Assembly (NCBI GenBank): GCA_039931635.1
Contig: JBDTRO010000330.1
Span: 1-13,121, forward strand
Reading direction: 5' to 3'
DNA from: RBG-16-66-20 sp039931635
Lineage (GTDB): Bacteria; Pseudomonadota; Gammaproteobacteria; Burkholderiales; SG8-39
Length of the DNA: 13,121 bases
Shown here: in pieces, positions 1 through 6,755 of the stretch
Layout of the letters: each line of letters starts with the position of its first letter
Numbering within the stretch: the first letter of the stretch is position 1
The notes under the pieces: model-generated
Database searches by the model: none
Told to the model about the DNA's origin: nothing
The model's input: only the letters and a program-made list of their open reading frames with translations
Translations under genes and position numbers: made by a program

Positions 1-188
1 CCGTGTCTCAGTTCCATGATCCAGAGCGAAGACACCGCCACCACGACCATCGACAGCACCCAGATCCAGCCCAGCGCCTTGTGCAGGCGCGTGCCTTTCT
101 TCATCAGCAGTTGCGTAACGCCGATGATTGCCGCGGGCGCGACGGCGGCAAGGTGTATCGCGGCCGGCAGCGTCAGTACGGCGCTCAT
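1..188 (-). CDS. DUF2306-like membrane protein, N-terminal part (cut by window edge)
   Basis: The - strand frame opens with ATG at 188-186 and stays open to the window edge, giving about 62 residues. It reads as two hydrophobic helices separated by a short basic segment (KKGTRLHKALGW). The pattern of helix, RLH-x-x-LGW, helix resembles DUF2306-type predicted membrane proteins. The start codon overlaps the stop of the upstream gene as ATGA (185-188), so translation is probably coupled and the gene is the third of a leftward cluster. Function is unknown. The family call rests on a short fragment and is tentative; that this is a real membrane protein gene is well supported by the overlap and hydrophobicity. 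Confidence 0.65.
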   Translation of the reverse strand, partial: MSAVLTLPAAIHLAAVAPAAIIGVTQLLMKKGTRLHKALGWIWVLSMVVVAVSSLWIMELRH

Positions 189-694
189 GACCGCGGCGCC
201 GCGGCTCTCGCCGAGAGGATCCGCAGCGCTCGCGCGAGGAACGCCCCGCTCATCAGCCCGTACGCGGCGCTGACGCCCGCGGCCAGCCACGGTGAGGCCG
301 CGAGCCCGGGATTGATTGCGAGCGTGACGGTAACCGCGTAGCGGGTAAAAAATATAGTCATCATCACCGCAAGGGGTAGCCAGCTTCCCTCGACAAGAAA
401 GCGGCCGGTAGACACGGTGTAGAGGACGTTGCGGGGCCATTTCGCGTATTTATTGACCAGCACCGCGGCCGCGACCGCCGCCAGCCACGCTGCGATGGCA
501 AACCACGCGTTCCCGCTGCCGCTGAAGGTGCTCCACAGGCCGGACAGCGAAAGGCCGATCAGTACGACGGGCAGAATGGTGACCCGCCCAATGCCGATTT
601 GTCGCGTGCGGCTCTGCATCACGCCGAAAAAGACCAGCACCGCGAACAGGACGAAGACCCAGACCGGCGTGCGCTTCAGAATTTCAAGCAACAT
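185..694 (-). CDS. Small multi-pass membrane protein, DUF6622-like
   Basis: This encodes 169 residues, almost entirely hydrophobic, with about five predicted membrane helices: roughly residues 10-25, 38-55, 63-82, 100-122 and 130-158. The opening (MLLEILKRTPVWVFVLFAVLV) followed by an Arg-rich turn resembles DUF6622-type inner-membrane proteins of unknown function. The start overlaps the last 11 bases of the MAPEG gene and has no clear ribosome binding site, so it is probably translated by coupling. Its stop overlaps the next gene's ATG. A frame on the opposite strand (429-1136) crosses it, but that frame has a shadow-like Arg/Asp/His-rich composition. Existence is secure; the family name is moderately so. 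No biochemical role can be inferred. Confidence 0.75.
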   Translation of the reverse strand: MLLEILKRTPVWVFVLFAVLVFFGVMQSRTRQIGIGRVTILPVVLIGLSLSGLWSTFSGSGNAWFAIAAWLAAVAAAVLVNKYAKWPRNVLYTVSTGRFLVEGSWLPLAVMMTIFFTRYAVTVTLAINPGLAASPWLAAGVSAAYGLMSGAFLARALRILSARAAAPRS

Positions 695-1100
695 GGCGGA
701 TCAGATTCGTCCAGAACATGACCAGCACGACGTTGCTCAGCCCGAAGGCAACGAGGCGGTGGGGCACGCGGTTGTAGGTGACGTGGATGGCGCTGTGCAC
801 GACTCGCAGCCCGACGTAGAGCCATGCGAGCGCGAGCGCATATTCGTCGACGCGTCCGATGACCAGGTAGATGAGGCAGGCGACGTAGAACAGCATCGGC
901 AGCTCGAGCAGGTTCATCATGTTGCGGTTCGGGACGCGGACCTCCGGCGGCACGCGCTCCGACTCGCCGTACCTGAAATCGTCGTAGCGGATCTGGCCGG
1001 CGATGCCAGCCCGGAAGCGCCGCACGGGAATCAGCAGCAGGACGGCGAAGGTCAGCGTCGCGAGCGCGACCATCGGAAACAGGATGCTTGTCTTATCCAT
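684..1100 (-). CDS. MAPEG family membrane protein
   Basis: This encodes 138 residues, the usual length for bacterial MAPEG proteins (membrane-associated proteins in eicosanoid and glutathione metabolism), with four hydrophobic helices. The family signature is visible in the middle: VPNRNMMNLLELPMLFYV, where the Asn and Glu of NLLE-x-P are the conserved residues. Many bacterial members have no assigned reaction; some relatives are glutathione transferases or peroxidases. Upstream of the ATG (1100-1098) an AAGG sequence (complement of 1106-1109) serves as ribosome binding site. It is the first gene of the leftward cluster and is divergent from a TetR gene 51 bp away, which suggests induction by a small hydrophobic compound. 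The family call is firm; the substrate is unknown. Confidence 0.88.
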   Translation of the reverse strand: MDKTSILFPMVALATLTFAVLLLIPVRRFRAGIAGQIRYDDFRYGESERVPPEVRVPNRNMMNLLELPMLFYVACLIYLVIGRVDEYALALAWLYVGLRVVHSAIHVTYNRVPHRLVAFGLSNVVLVMFWTNLIRHVA

Positions 1101-1112
1101 GGCAGCCTTATG

Positions 1113-1142
1113 TTGACATCACACACATCACACTAGTAGTAT
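1113..1142 (+). promoter_or_regulatory. Putative sigma70 promoter for the TetR gene
   Basis: A consensus -35 TTGACA (1113-1118) is followed after 18 bases by TAGTAT (1137-1142), four of six matches to TATAAT. The predicted transcription start, about seven bases on, would lie only a few bases before the ATG at 1152, leaving almost no leader. The -10 is mediocre, so this is a moderate call. Confidence 0.4.
1116..1133 (+). repeat. Tandem 9-bp direct repeat (ACATCACAC x2)
   Basis: ACATCACAC occurs twice back to back at 1116-1124 and 1125-1133, inside the divergent MAPEG/tetR gap and within the promoter spacer of the tetR gene. It may be part of the operator, placing two recognition elements on one face of the helix, or a chance duplication. 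The two copies are identical. Confidence 0.45.
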
Positions 1143-1151
1143 AAGTGGTCA

Positions 1152-1748
1152 ATGTCAACATCAATACGTAAAAAGGCCAGCTACCACCATGGCGATCTGC
1201 AGGCGGCCTTGGTCCGCACTGCCGGGCAAATGTTGGAAAAAGAAGGAGTTGAAGCGCTCAAGCTGCGCGAAGTGGCGCGCCGGGCCGGCGTTTCCCACAA
1301 CGCGCCCTACCGGCATTTCCCGCAGCGCGAGGCGCTGCTCGCCGCGCTCGCGGCGGAGGGATTCGAGTGGCTGGGCGCGGCACAACGCAAGGCGACCGAG
1401 ACGGGAGGACTGCGCGCCATGGGCGAGGCTTACGTGCAATTCGCGCTCGCGCACCCGCAGCGCTTTCGCCTCATGTTCGGCGGCCGGATCCCGCTCGCCA
1501 GGCACGCGCACCTGCGCGAGGTGGCCTCGCGCACCTTCGACGGACTTTCGGGCGCGCTTGCAGCGCGGGTTCCGGAGGCGCAGGGAGCGCAAAACGCTTC
1601 AGTGGCTGCCTGGTCCCTGGTGCACGGGCTGGCGCTGCTCCTGATGGGTGACCGTATCGCGCTGGGCGGCCGCAAGCGCGAGGAGTTCGTGCGCGATGTT
1701 CTGGCTTCGATCCGCTTTGTCGTGGGGCCGGCTCAACCGCCCGCGTAG
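1152..1748 (+). CDS. TetR/AcrR family transcriptional regulator
   Basis: This encodes 198 residues. The N-terminal TetR DNA-binding domain is clear: KASYHHGDL (residues 8-16), a first helix through about residue 32, then the helix-turn-helix LREVARRAGVSHNAPYRHF at residues 38-56. The YHHGDL start and SH-x-APYRHF recognition helix are typical of the TetR group with a WHG-type C-terminal ligand domain. It probably represses the divergent MAPEG cluster and itself, and is released by a small molecule. The ATG at 1152 is preferred because it puts the conserved YHHGDL near residue 11 as in relatives; no good Shine-Dalgarno precedes it. Its 3' end overlaps the convergent fusion gene by 16 bases. The ligand is unknown. 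Confidence 0.88.
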   Translation: MSTSIRKKASYHHGDLQAALVRTAGQMLEKEGVEALKLREVARRAGVSHNAPYRHFPQREALLAALAAEGFEWLGAAQRKATETGGLRAMGEAYVQFALAHPQRFRLMFGGRIPLARHAHLREVASRTFDGLSGALAARVPEAQGAQNASVAAWSLVHGLALLLMGDRIALGGRKREEFVRDVLASIRFVVGPAQPPA

Positions 1749-4723
1749 GCGGCGAACGCGGCGGCGCAGGCAGCGTCGAGCATTTCACCCGCCGGGCTGC
1801 GCTCGGCGTGGCAGCGCAGCAGGCGGAACACCGGCTTGCTCGCGCCGCGGATCTGGTCCTCGTATTTTTCCCAGAGTTCCTTCGCGCGCTGCGGCTTGCC
1901 CGTCGCGATATGTCCGGTCATGCCCGCCATCAGCAGGTATTCGCGCGCGTCGCGGCTGAGTTCTGCCTGGCTGGCGAGCAACTCCGAGGCAAGCGCCGCG
2001 CTGCGTCCCGCGTCGCGCTGGCTGACCGCCGCATACAGCATCACCCAGCGGCGCTGGAATTCGCGCAGCGTGGCGAAGCAGGGCGCCGCGGCGATGCGCG
2101 TCCATACCGCCTGCGCCTCGGCGGGCGGCAGGTAGGGATTCACGGTGCGCGCGACATTGAGCAGGCTGTGCAGCCAGACGTCCTGTTCCTTCGGTTCGCG
2201 GCATTCGATCAGGCGCAGTTTCGAGAGTTCGAGGTCTTTTTGCAGCAGCGTGCTGATGCTCTCGGGTTCGGGCGGCCTGGGTGCGAGCAGGAAATCGCGC
2301 GCATAACGCGCAAGGCGCGTGTGCTCGATTCGCTCGAAGGAACCGGCACCCTTGTGCAGCGGATTCACCGCGCGGCGCTGCAGCGCAGGCTGCAGCATGT
2401 CCAGCACCGGCACGGCGGCATTCAGCATCGCCACCACGTCGGAGGCGTTTTTCTCCGTATACCGGTGCCGCGCCGCGTTCAGGTCCAGCACCGGGTAGTA
2501 GTCGGAATTGGCCGGCATGCCGTAGCTCGCGAACAGCGGCTCGAGGGTGGCGCGGTCGCCGAGGTAGCGGGCGTCAAGGTCGCCGGGCGTCAGCACGTGC
2601 ACGTTCCAGAGTTCCTTCGCGAGAGAAGGGTGCTCGAACACCGCCGCCTTCGCGGGCAGCGGTATCGGACTCGCGGAGGCGATGATCAGCACATCGTAGT
2701 CGCTGGGCGCGAATATCACATAGTGCGGAAACGCTTCGCCCAGCGCGCGCATCACCGAAGCGAGCAGCGAGGGGTCTATTTCATAGAGCTGGAACCACTG
2801 CACCAGGATGCCGCCCGGATTCAGGTGTTCGCGGATGCGGCGGTAGAACTCGCGCGTGAACAGGCTCGAGACGCCGCTTACCCACGGGTTCGACGGCTCG
2901 GATATCAGGATGTCGTAGTGCCGGTTGCGCGTGGCGAAGAAGGCCTTGGCGTCGTCGATCCAGATCCGGCCGCGCGGATCGAGGAACGCGGCATTGTTGC
3001 GCGGCGCGAAGCCGCGCGAGGCTTCGACCATGGCGGCCTCGATCTCGACGGTTTCCACGGATGCGAGCGACAGGTTCTGCAGCAGCGTATGCATCGTCAG
3101 CCCGGTGCCGATGCCGATCACGGCGGCGGACTTCGCATCGGTCCTGATGGCGAGCGGCACCGCTGCGGTGAGCACCATCGTGATCTCGTCGGAGCCCCGC
3201 GCGCCCTCCGGATTCAGGTTGATGGAGCCGTCGGATTTGCCGTTGGTGCGGATGCTGGTGGCATCCGCATAGCGCGCCAGGTGGACGGTGGCCGTCTTGC
3301 CGTCCTGCTTGAACAGGATCTCGGCCTCGCTCGAACTGCCGAGTTCGCCGTGCCGGAAAACGCCGGCGGTCATCTTGTTGGCGTTCAGCTCGAACAGTGC
3401 CGCGACCGGCGCGAAAGCAAGGACGCAGGCGGCCGCGACAGCAAACGCAGTCGCGCGCGGTGCATGGCGGTACAGCAGCGCGAGGCCGAGCGCGGCGTCG
3501 ATCAGCGCGCCCAGGATCAGCGTGTTCTTGAGCCCGAGCTGCGGCAGGCCGATATGCACCGCGAACAGCACGCCGCCGATGGCGCCCAGCGTATTGGCGG
3601 CATACACCTTGCCGATGGCGCGTTCGCCCGAGCCGCGCCGCAGCAGCGCGCCGGTGATCAGCGGCAGGGTCATCCCGGCACAGAAGGTCGCCGGCAGCAT
3701 GACCAGCGCCGAGACGCCCTGTCCGGTCAGGTTGAAGAAGACATACCCGGCGTCGGTGCGCGCCAGGCCCTTCATGAAGTACTCCATCAGCTCGAAAGTG
3801 CGGTCGTAGACCGGCAGCGTGGCCAGCGCCAGCAGGCCCATCGCCACCTGCACCCAGCCCAGCAGGCGCTCGGGACTGGCGGCGCGGTCCACCAGGCGGC
3901 GCACCGCGAGGCCACCCAGCGCGAGCCCGAGGATGAAGGTCGAGAGCATCAGCTCGAAGGAGTGGGTGGAGGCACCCAGCACCAGCGACAGCATGCGGAT
4001 CCAGCAGATTTCATAGATGAACGAGGCAAGGCCGGTGAGCAGGGCGACCGTGAGCAGCAGGCGCTCCGGCCGCGCGCCTGCCTCGGTACGCACCAGCGGC
4101 GCAGCGACCGCAGGGCGCGCAAGCAACGCCACCGCCGCCGCCAGAATCAGATTGATGATGCCGGCGGTGCGCAATGTGCCTGGCAAGCCAACCCATGCAA
4201 TCAGGACGAAACCGCTTGTCAGAACGCCGGCAGCCGCACCCAGGCTGTTCGAGAAATAGAGCATTGAAATCGCTTCGCCGCGCGCCTGCGTCGTGCGCAC
4301 CAGACCCGCGCTCATCAGCGGAAAGGTCGCGCCCAGCAGGATCGATTGCGGCAGGATCAGCGCGCAGGCGACCGCCAGCTTCGCGGCAAGCGCCAGCCAG
4401 TCGACGCCGAGCGAGGGCAGCAGCGTGGCGTACGACCAGTCGGTCGCGGCCACGAAAATCTCATGGAAGACCAGCGCGCAGAGGCCGATCGCCGCCTCGA
4501 TCGCGGCGTAAACGGCGAGCGGGTTGCGGATGCGCGTGGATATGCGCGCGCAGTACGCCGCGCCCAGCGCCATCCCGCCCATGAACACGATCAGCACCAG
4601 CGATTGCGCGTAGGCCGCGTGCCCGAGATACAGCTTCAGGTAGTGCGTCCAGACCGATTCGTAGATCAGTCCGGCGAATCCGGAGGCGATGAACAGGAGA
4701 TAAAACGCATAGCGCGGCGCCAT
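1733..4723 (-). CDS. Fused MFS-like membrane / spermidine-synthase-like protein
   Basis: This encodes 996 residues. Residues 1 to about 480 are multi-pass membrane, resembling two MFS-like halves (the second begins near VALLTGLASFIYEICWIRM). Residues about 500-730 form a spermidine-synthase-like Rossmann fold: GxGxG loop VIGIGTG at 535-541, acidic DD at 590-591 and SEPSNPW at 608-614. The final 250 or so residues are soluble, helical and TPR-like. Classical aminopropyltransferases carry a catalytic Asp in the segment here reading SEPSNP; it is Glu/Pro instead, so polyamine synthesis is doubtful. ATG 4723 is chosen because MAPRYAFYLLFIASG starts the first helix; the open frame extends to 5050 but that extension is Arg-rich junk over the neighbouring gene. 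Substrate and reaction are unknown. Confidence 0.85.
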   Translation of the reverse strand: MAPRYAFYLLFIASGFAGLIYESVWTHYLKLYLGHAAYAQSLVLIVFMGGMALGAAYCARISTRIRNPLAVYAAIEAAIGLCALVFHEIFVAATDWSYATLLPSLGVDWLALAAKLAVACALILPQSILLGATFPLMSAGLVRTTQARGEAISMLYFSNSLGAAAGVLTSGFVLIAWVGLPGTLRTAGIINLILAAAVALLARPAVAAPLVRTEAGARPERLLLTVALLTGLASFIYEICWIRMLSLVLGASTHSFELMLSTFILGLALGGLAVRRLVDRAASPERLLGWVQVAMGLLALATLPVYDRTFELMEYFMKGLARTDAGYVFFNLTGQGVSALVMLPATFCAGMTLPLITGALLRRGSGERAIGKVYAANTLGAIGGVLFAVHIGLPQLGLKNTLILGALIDAALGLALLYRHAPRATAFAVAAACVLAFAPVAALFELNANKMTAGVFRHGELGSSSEAEILFKQDGKTATVHLARYADATSIRTNGKSDGSINLNPEGARGSDEITMVLTAAVPLAIRTDAKSAAVIGIGTGLTMHTLLQNLSLASVETVEIEAAMVEASRGFAPRNNAAFLDPRGRIWIDDAKAFFATRNRHYDILISEPSNPWVSGVSSLFTREFYRRIREHLNPGGILVQWFQLYEIDPSLLASVMRALGEAFPHYVIFAPSDYDVLIIASASPIPLPAKAAVFEHPSLAKELWNVHVLTPGDLDARYLGDRATLEPLFASYGMPANSDYYPVLDLNAARHRYTEKNASDVVAMLNAAVPVLDMLQPALQRRAVNPLHKGAGSFERIEHTRLARYARDFLLAPRPPEPESISTLLQKDLELSKLRLIECREPKEQDVWLHSLLNVARTVNPYLPPAEAQAVWTRIAAAPCFATLREFQRRWVMLYAAVSQRDAGRSAALASELLASQAELSRDAREYLLMAGMTGHIATGKPQRAKELWEKYEDQIRGASKPVFRLLRCHAERSPAGEMLDAACAAAFAAYAGG
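1737..1752. terminator. Short hairpin at convergent 3' ends (weak)
   Basis: CCGCC (1737-1741) pairs with GGCGG (1748-1752) around a six-base loop that contains the tetR stop. It lies where the tetR and fusion-protein genes converge. The stem is only five bp and no T-tract follows on either strand, so it is at best a pause or a weak factor-dependent end. Confidence 0.2.
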
Positions 4724-4749
4724 GCCGGCGCTTATATCATGCAGTTCCG
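4724..4749. promoter_or_regulatory. 26-bp divergent gap with AT-rich core, possible shared -10 region
   Basis: Only 26 bases separate the start codons of the fusion gene (-) and the MFS transporter (+). They hold the only AT-rich patch nearby. Read leftward, TATAAG (complement of 4731-4736) matches five of six bases of a -10, with a poor GCGACA 18 bases upstream. Read rightward, TATATC (4733-4738) matches four of six. Either start would give nearly leaderless mRNAs, and no Shine-Dalgarno is visible for either gene. Promoter placement is inferred. Confidence 0.3.
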
Positions 4750-5895
4750 ATGCATGTCGCCGCCCGTCTCGCCGCTTACTATTTCGCTTTTTTCGCGCAT
4801 GCCGGCGCGTACGTGTCGTATTTCGCGCTGTTCCTCGCCGGCCGCGGGCTCGCGGCGCACGAGATCGCCTTTGCGCTGGCGATGCCACAGGCTGCGCGCA
4901 TCGTGGCGCCGGCGCTCTGGGGCTGGCTCGCGGACGCCTTGGGTGGGCGCTATCCCGGCGCAAGGCGCGCGATCGTGGTGTTCTCGGGCTTCGCGATGCT
5001 CGCGGGATTCGGCGCGATCTATTTCCAGCACACCGCCGGCGCGATCGCACTCAGCCTGCTGCTGATCAGCCTTTTCTCCGCCGGCGCCGGGCCGCTGGTG
5101 GAGGCAATCACCTTCTCGGTCCTGAAGGGCGGCATCGGCCAGTACGGCCCGATCCGCCTGTGGGGCTCGGTCGGCTTCATCCTTGCCGTCCTCGGCACCG
5201 GCGCGTGGCTCGACTACCACGGCACGTCGGCGCTGATCGCGATTGCGATCCTGCTGTCGGCTGTGGTCTGCGCGGTTTCATTCGCGCTGCCTGACGGCCC
5301 GGTGCTGAAGCTGGAGCATGGCGGCGAGGCATTCGGCGCGGTGCTGCGCCGGCCCGCAGTACTCGCCTTCTTCGGCGCCTGCTTTCTCATGACCGCCGCG
5401 CACGGCACGATGTATGTCTTTTATTCGATCTACCTGGAACAGGCGGGCTATTCCAAGACGGTCACCGGCGTGCTCCTGACGCTCGGCGTGCTGGCCGAAA
5501 TCCTGCTCTTCCTGCGCCTGCCGCAACTGCTGCGCCGGTTCAGCCTGCGCACGGTGCTGCTAGCGAGTTTCGCGTGCGCGGTGGCGCGGTTTCCCGCGAT
5601 TGGCTGGGGCGTGGACATGCTATGGCTGCTCGCCGTGGCGCAGCTTTTGCACGCTGCTACCTTCGGCGCCTTCCATTCCGCCTGCGTCGCGGCGGTGCAC
5701 CGCCTGTTTCCGGGCCCGCTGGCGTCACGCGGCCAGGCGCTTTATTCCAGCATCGCGTACGGATTGGGCGGCGCGACCGGATCCCTGGTCGCGGGCGCGG
5801 CATGGGAACCGCTGGGCGCGTCAGCCAGTTTCGCAATCAGCGCGTTATTCGCGCTTCTGGGCGCGGCGCTCGTCGCATGGAAGGTACGGGTGTAA
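4750..5895 (+). CDS. MFS transporter, HcaT-like (MFS_1_like family)
   Basis: This encodes 381 residues with about 12 hydrophobic helices. Recognisable family features are the opening AAYYFAFFAHAGAYVSYFALFLAGRGL, a loop with GWLADALGG near residue 58 (the MFS loop 2-3 motif) and PIRLWGSVGFILAV near residue 134, which is typical of the HcaT/nucleoside-H+-symporter-like branch. This branch includes the E. coli putative 3-phenylpropionate transporter, but the substrate here cannot be told from sequence. It begins 26 bp from the divergent fusion gene and ends four bases before the M48 protease start, so it is probably the first gene of a two-gene unit. The start is the first ATG before the first helix; a nearby ATG at 4754 is out of frame. 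Confidence 0.87.
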   Translation: MHVAARLAAYYFAFFAHAGAYVSYFALFLAGRGLAAHEIAFALAMPQAARIVAPALWGWLADALGGRYPGARRAIVVFSGFAMLAGFGAIYFQHTAGAIALSLLLISLFSAGAGPLVEAITFSVLKGGIGQYGPIRLWGSVGFILAVLGTGAWLDYHGTSALIAIAILLSAVVCAVSFALPDGPVLKLEHGGEAFGAVLRRPAVLAFFGACFLMTAAHGTMYVFYSIYLEQAGYSKTVTGVLLTLGVLAEILLFLRLPQLLRRFSLRTVLLASFACAVARFPAIGWGVDMLWLLAVAQLLHAATFGAFHSACVAAVHRLFPGPLASRGQALYSSIAYGLGGATGSLVAGAAWEPLGASASFAISALFALLGAALVAWKVRV

Positions 5896-5899
5896 ATTG

Positions 5900-6712
5900 A
5901 TGCATATGCTTAAGAACATGTTGATTCCGGTGATATTGCTGCTGGCCGGCTGCCAGTCGGTCAATACGACACAGCCGGGCAGCGTTGGCGTGGAGCGCAA
6001 GCAGAACATGCTGGTTTCGGCCGACACGGTGAATCGCAGCGCCGGCAACGCTTACCGCCAGGTTATTGCCGAGGCGCAGCAGAAGCGCCTGCTCAATAAC
6101 GACGCGGCCCAGGTGGCGCGGGTGCGCGCAATCGCGCACCGGCTGATCCCGCAAACCGGCGCGTTCCGGGCGGACGCGCCGGGTTGGGCATGGGAAGTCA
6201 ACGTCCTCACGTCGAAATCCGTCAATGCCTGGTGCATGCCGGGCGGAAAAATCGCGATGTACACCGGGCTGATCGAACGGCTGCAAGCCACTGACGACGA
6301 GCTCGCCGCAGTAATGGGGCATGAGATCGCGCATGCGCTGCGCGAACACGGCCGCGAGCGCGCCTCCCAGGCAATGGCGCAGGGCATCGGCATCTCCGTG
6401 GTGGGCGCGGCGCTTGGCCTGAAGGGAGGCGCTCAGGACCTGACGCAGACCGTGCTCGACCTCACCTTCAATCTGCCCAACTCGCGTACCGACGAAGTCG
6501 AGGCGGACCGCATCGGCGTCGAGTTGGCTGCGCGCGGCGGATTCGATCCGCACGCCGCGGTGACGCTGTGGGAAAAGATGAGCAAGATTGGCGTTTCGCA
6601 GGGGCCCAATTTTCTGTCGACGCACCCTTCGCACGCGAGCCGGATCGGCGATCTCCGGGGCTATGCCCAGCGGGTGATGCCTCTTTACGAAGCGGCGCGC
6701 GCGAAGCGCTGA
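5900..6712 (+). CDS. M48 family metalloprotease lipoprotein (LoiP/YggG-like)
   Basis: This encodes 270 residues. The N-terminus is a lipoprotein signal: a short basic start, a hydrophobic stretch and lipobox LLAGC with Cys at residue 18. The mature part is an M48 peptidase: HEIAH at residues 141-145 (zinc ligands H141 and H145, catalytic E142) and NSRTDEVEAD ending at 203, where E199 of the ExxAD motif is the third zinc ligand. The C-terminal THPSHASRI motif is typical of LoiP/BepA-like periplasmic quality-control proteases. It probably acts at the periplasmic face of a membrane. ATG 5900 is four bases after the transporter stop, suggesting coupling; M3 and M7 are alternative starts. The frame is open back to 5600, but that part overlaps the transporter and is not protein-like. 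Confidence 0.9.
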   Translation: MHMLKNMLIPVILLLAGCQSVNTTQPGSVGVERKQNMLVSADTVNRSAGNAYRQVIAEAQQKRLLNNDAAQVARVRAIAHRLIPQTGAFRADAPGWAWEVNVLTSKSVNAWCMPGGKIAMYTGLIERLQATDDELAAVMGHEIAHALREHGRERASQAMAQGIGISVVGAALGLKGGAQDLTQTVLDLTFNLPNSRTDEVEADRIGVELAARGGFDPHAAVTLWEKMSKIGVSQGPNFLSTHPSHASRIGDLRGYAQRVMPLYEAARAKR

Positions 6713-6755
6713 GCGTCAGCCCCTGAGGGTGTCGAAGGTGCGCCGCTTCGCGCGC
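6697..6755. terminator. 12-bp perfect inverted repeat spanning convergent gene ends
   Basis: GCGCGCGAAGCG (6697-6708) is perfectly complementary to CGCTTCGCGCGC (6744-6755), with 35 bases between. It spans the M48 stop (6710-6712) and the GntR stop (6716-6718). The loop itself can form CTGA-GCG-TCAG (6709-6719). The very GC-rich stem could stop transcription from both sides, but no T-tract follows on either strand, so it is not a canonical intrinsic terminator. Both arms are within coding sequence, each encoding Arg-Ala-Lys-Arg. Confidence 0.4.

Larger units (their letters stand above)
1111..1160. promoter_or_regulatory. Inverted repeat in the MAPEG/tetR gap, likely TetR operator
   Basis: TGTTGACAT at 1111-1119 is perfectly repeated in inverted orientation at 1152-1160 (ATGTCAACA), with 32 bases between the arms. 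Each arm contains a TTGACA hexamer, one on each strand, so a protein bound here would cover a -35-like element in both directions. The right arm includes the ATG of the TetR gene. TetR regulators commonly bind palindromes in the divergent gap beside their own gene. The arm spacing is longer than a single TetR dimer site, so each arm could be a half-site of a larger array, or the symmetry could simply reflect two facing promoters. Confidence 0.5.

Noticed and set aside
429..1136. 235-codon + strand frame opposite the DUF6622-like and MAPEG genes
   Set aside because: Its charged, repeat-poor composition resembles no protein, and the opposite strand carries two overlapping membrane proteins, one with the MAPEG signature.
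1808..4267. An 819-codon open frame on the + strand opposite the fusion gene
   Set aside because: It is a mirror frame of a GC-rich gene: rich in Arg, Gln, Ala and His with no recognisable domain, while the - strand frame has clear membrane helices and a methyltransferase-like fold.
4724..5050. 109-codon N-terminal extension of the fusion protein
   Set aside because: It is Arg-rich, lies opposite the MFS transporter's first third, and the first membrane helix begins directly after the ATG at 4723.
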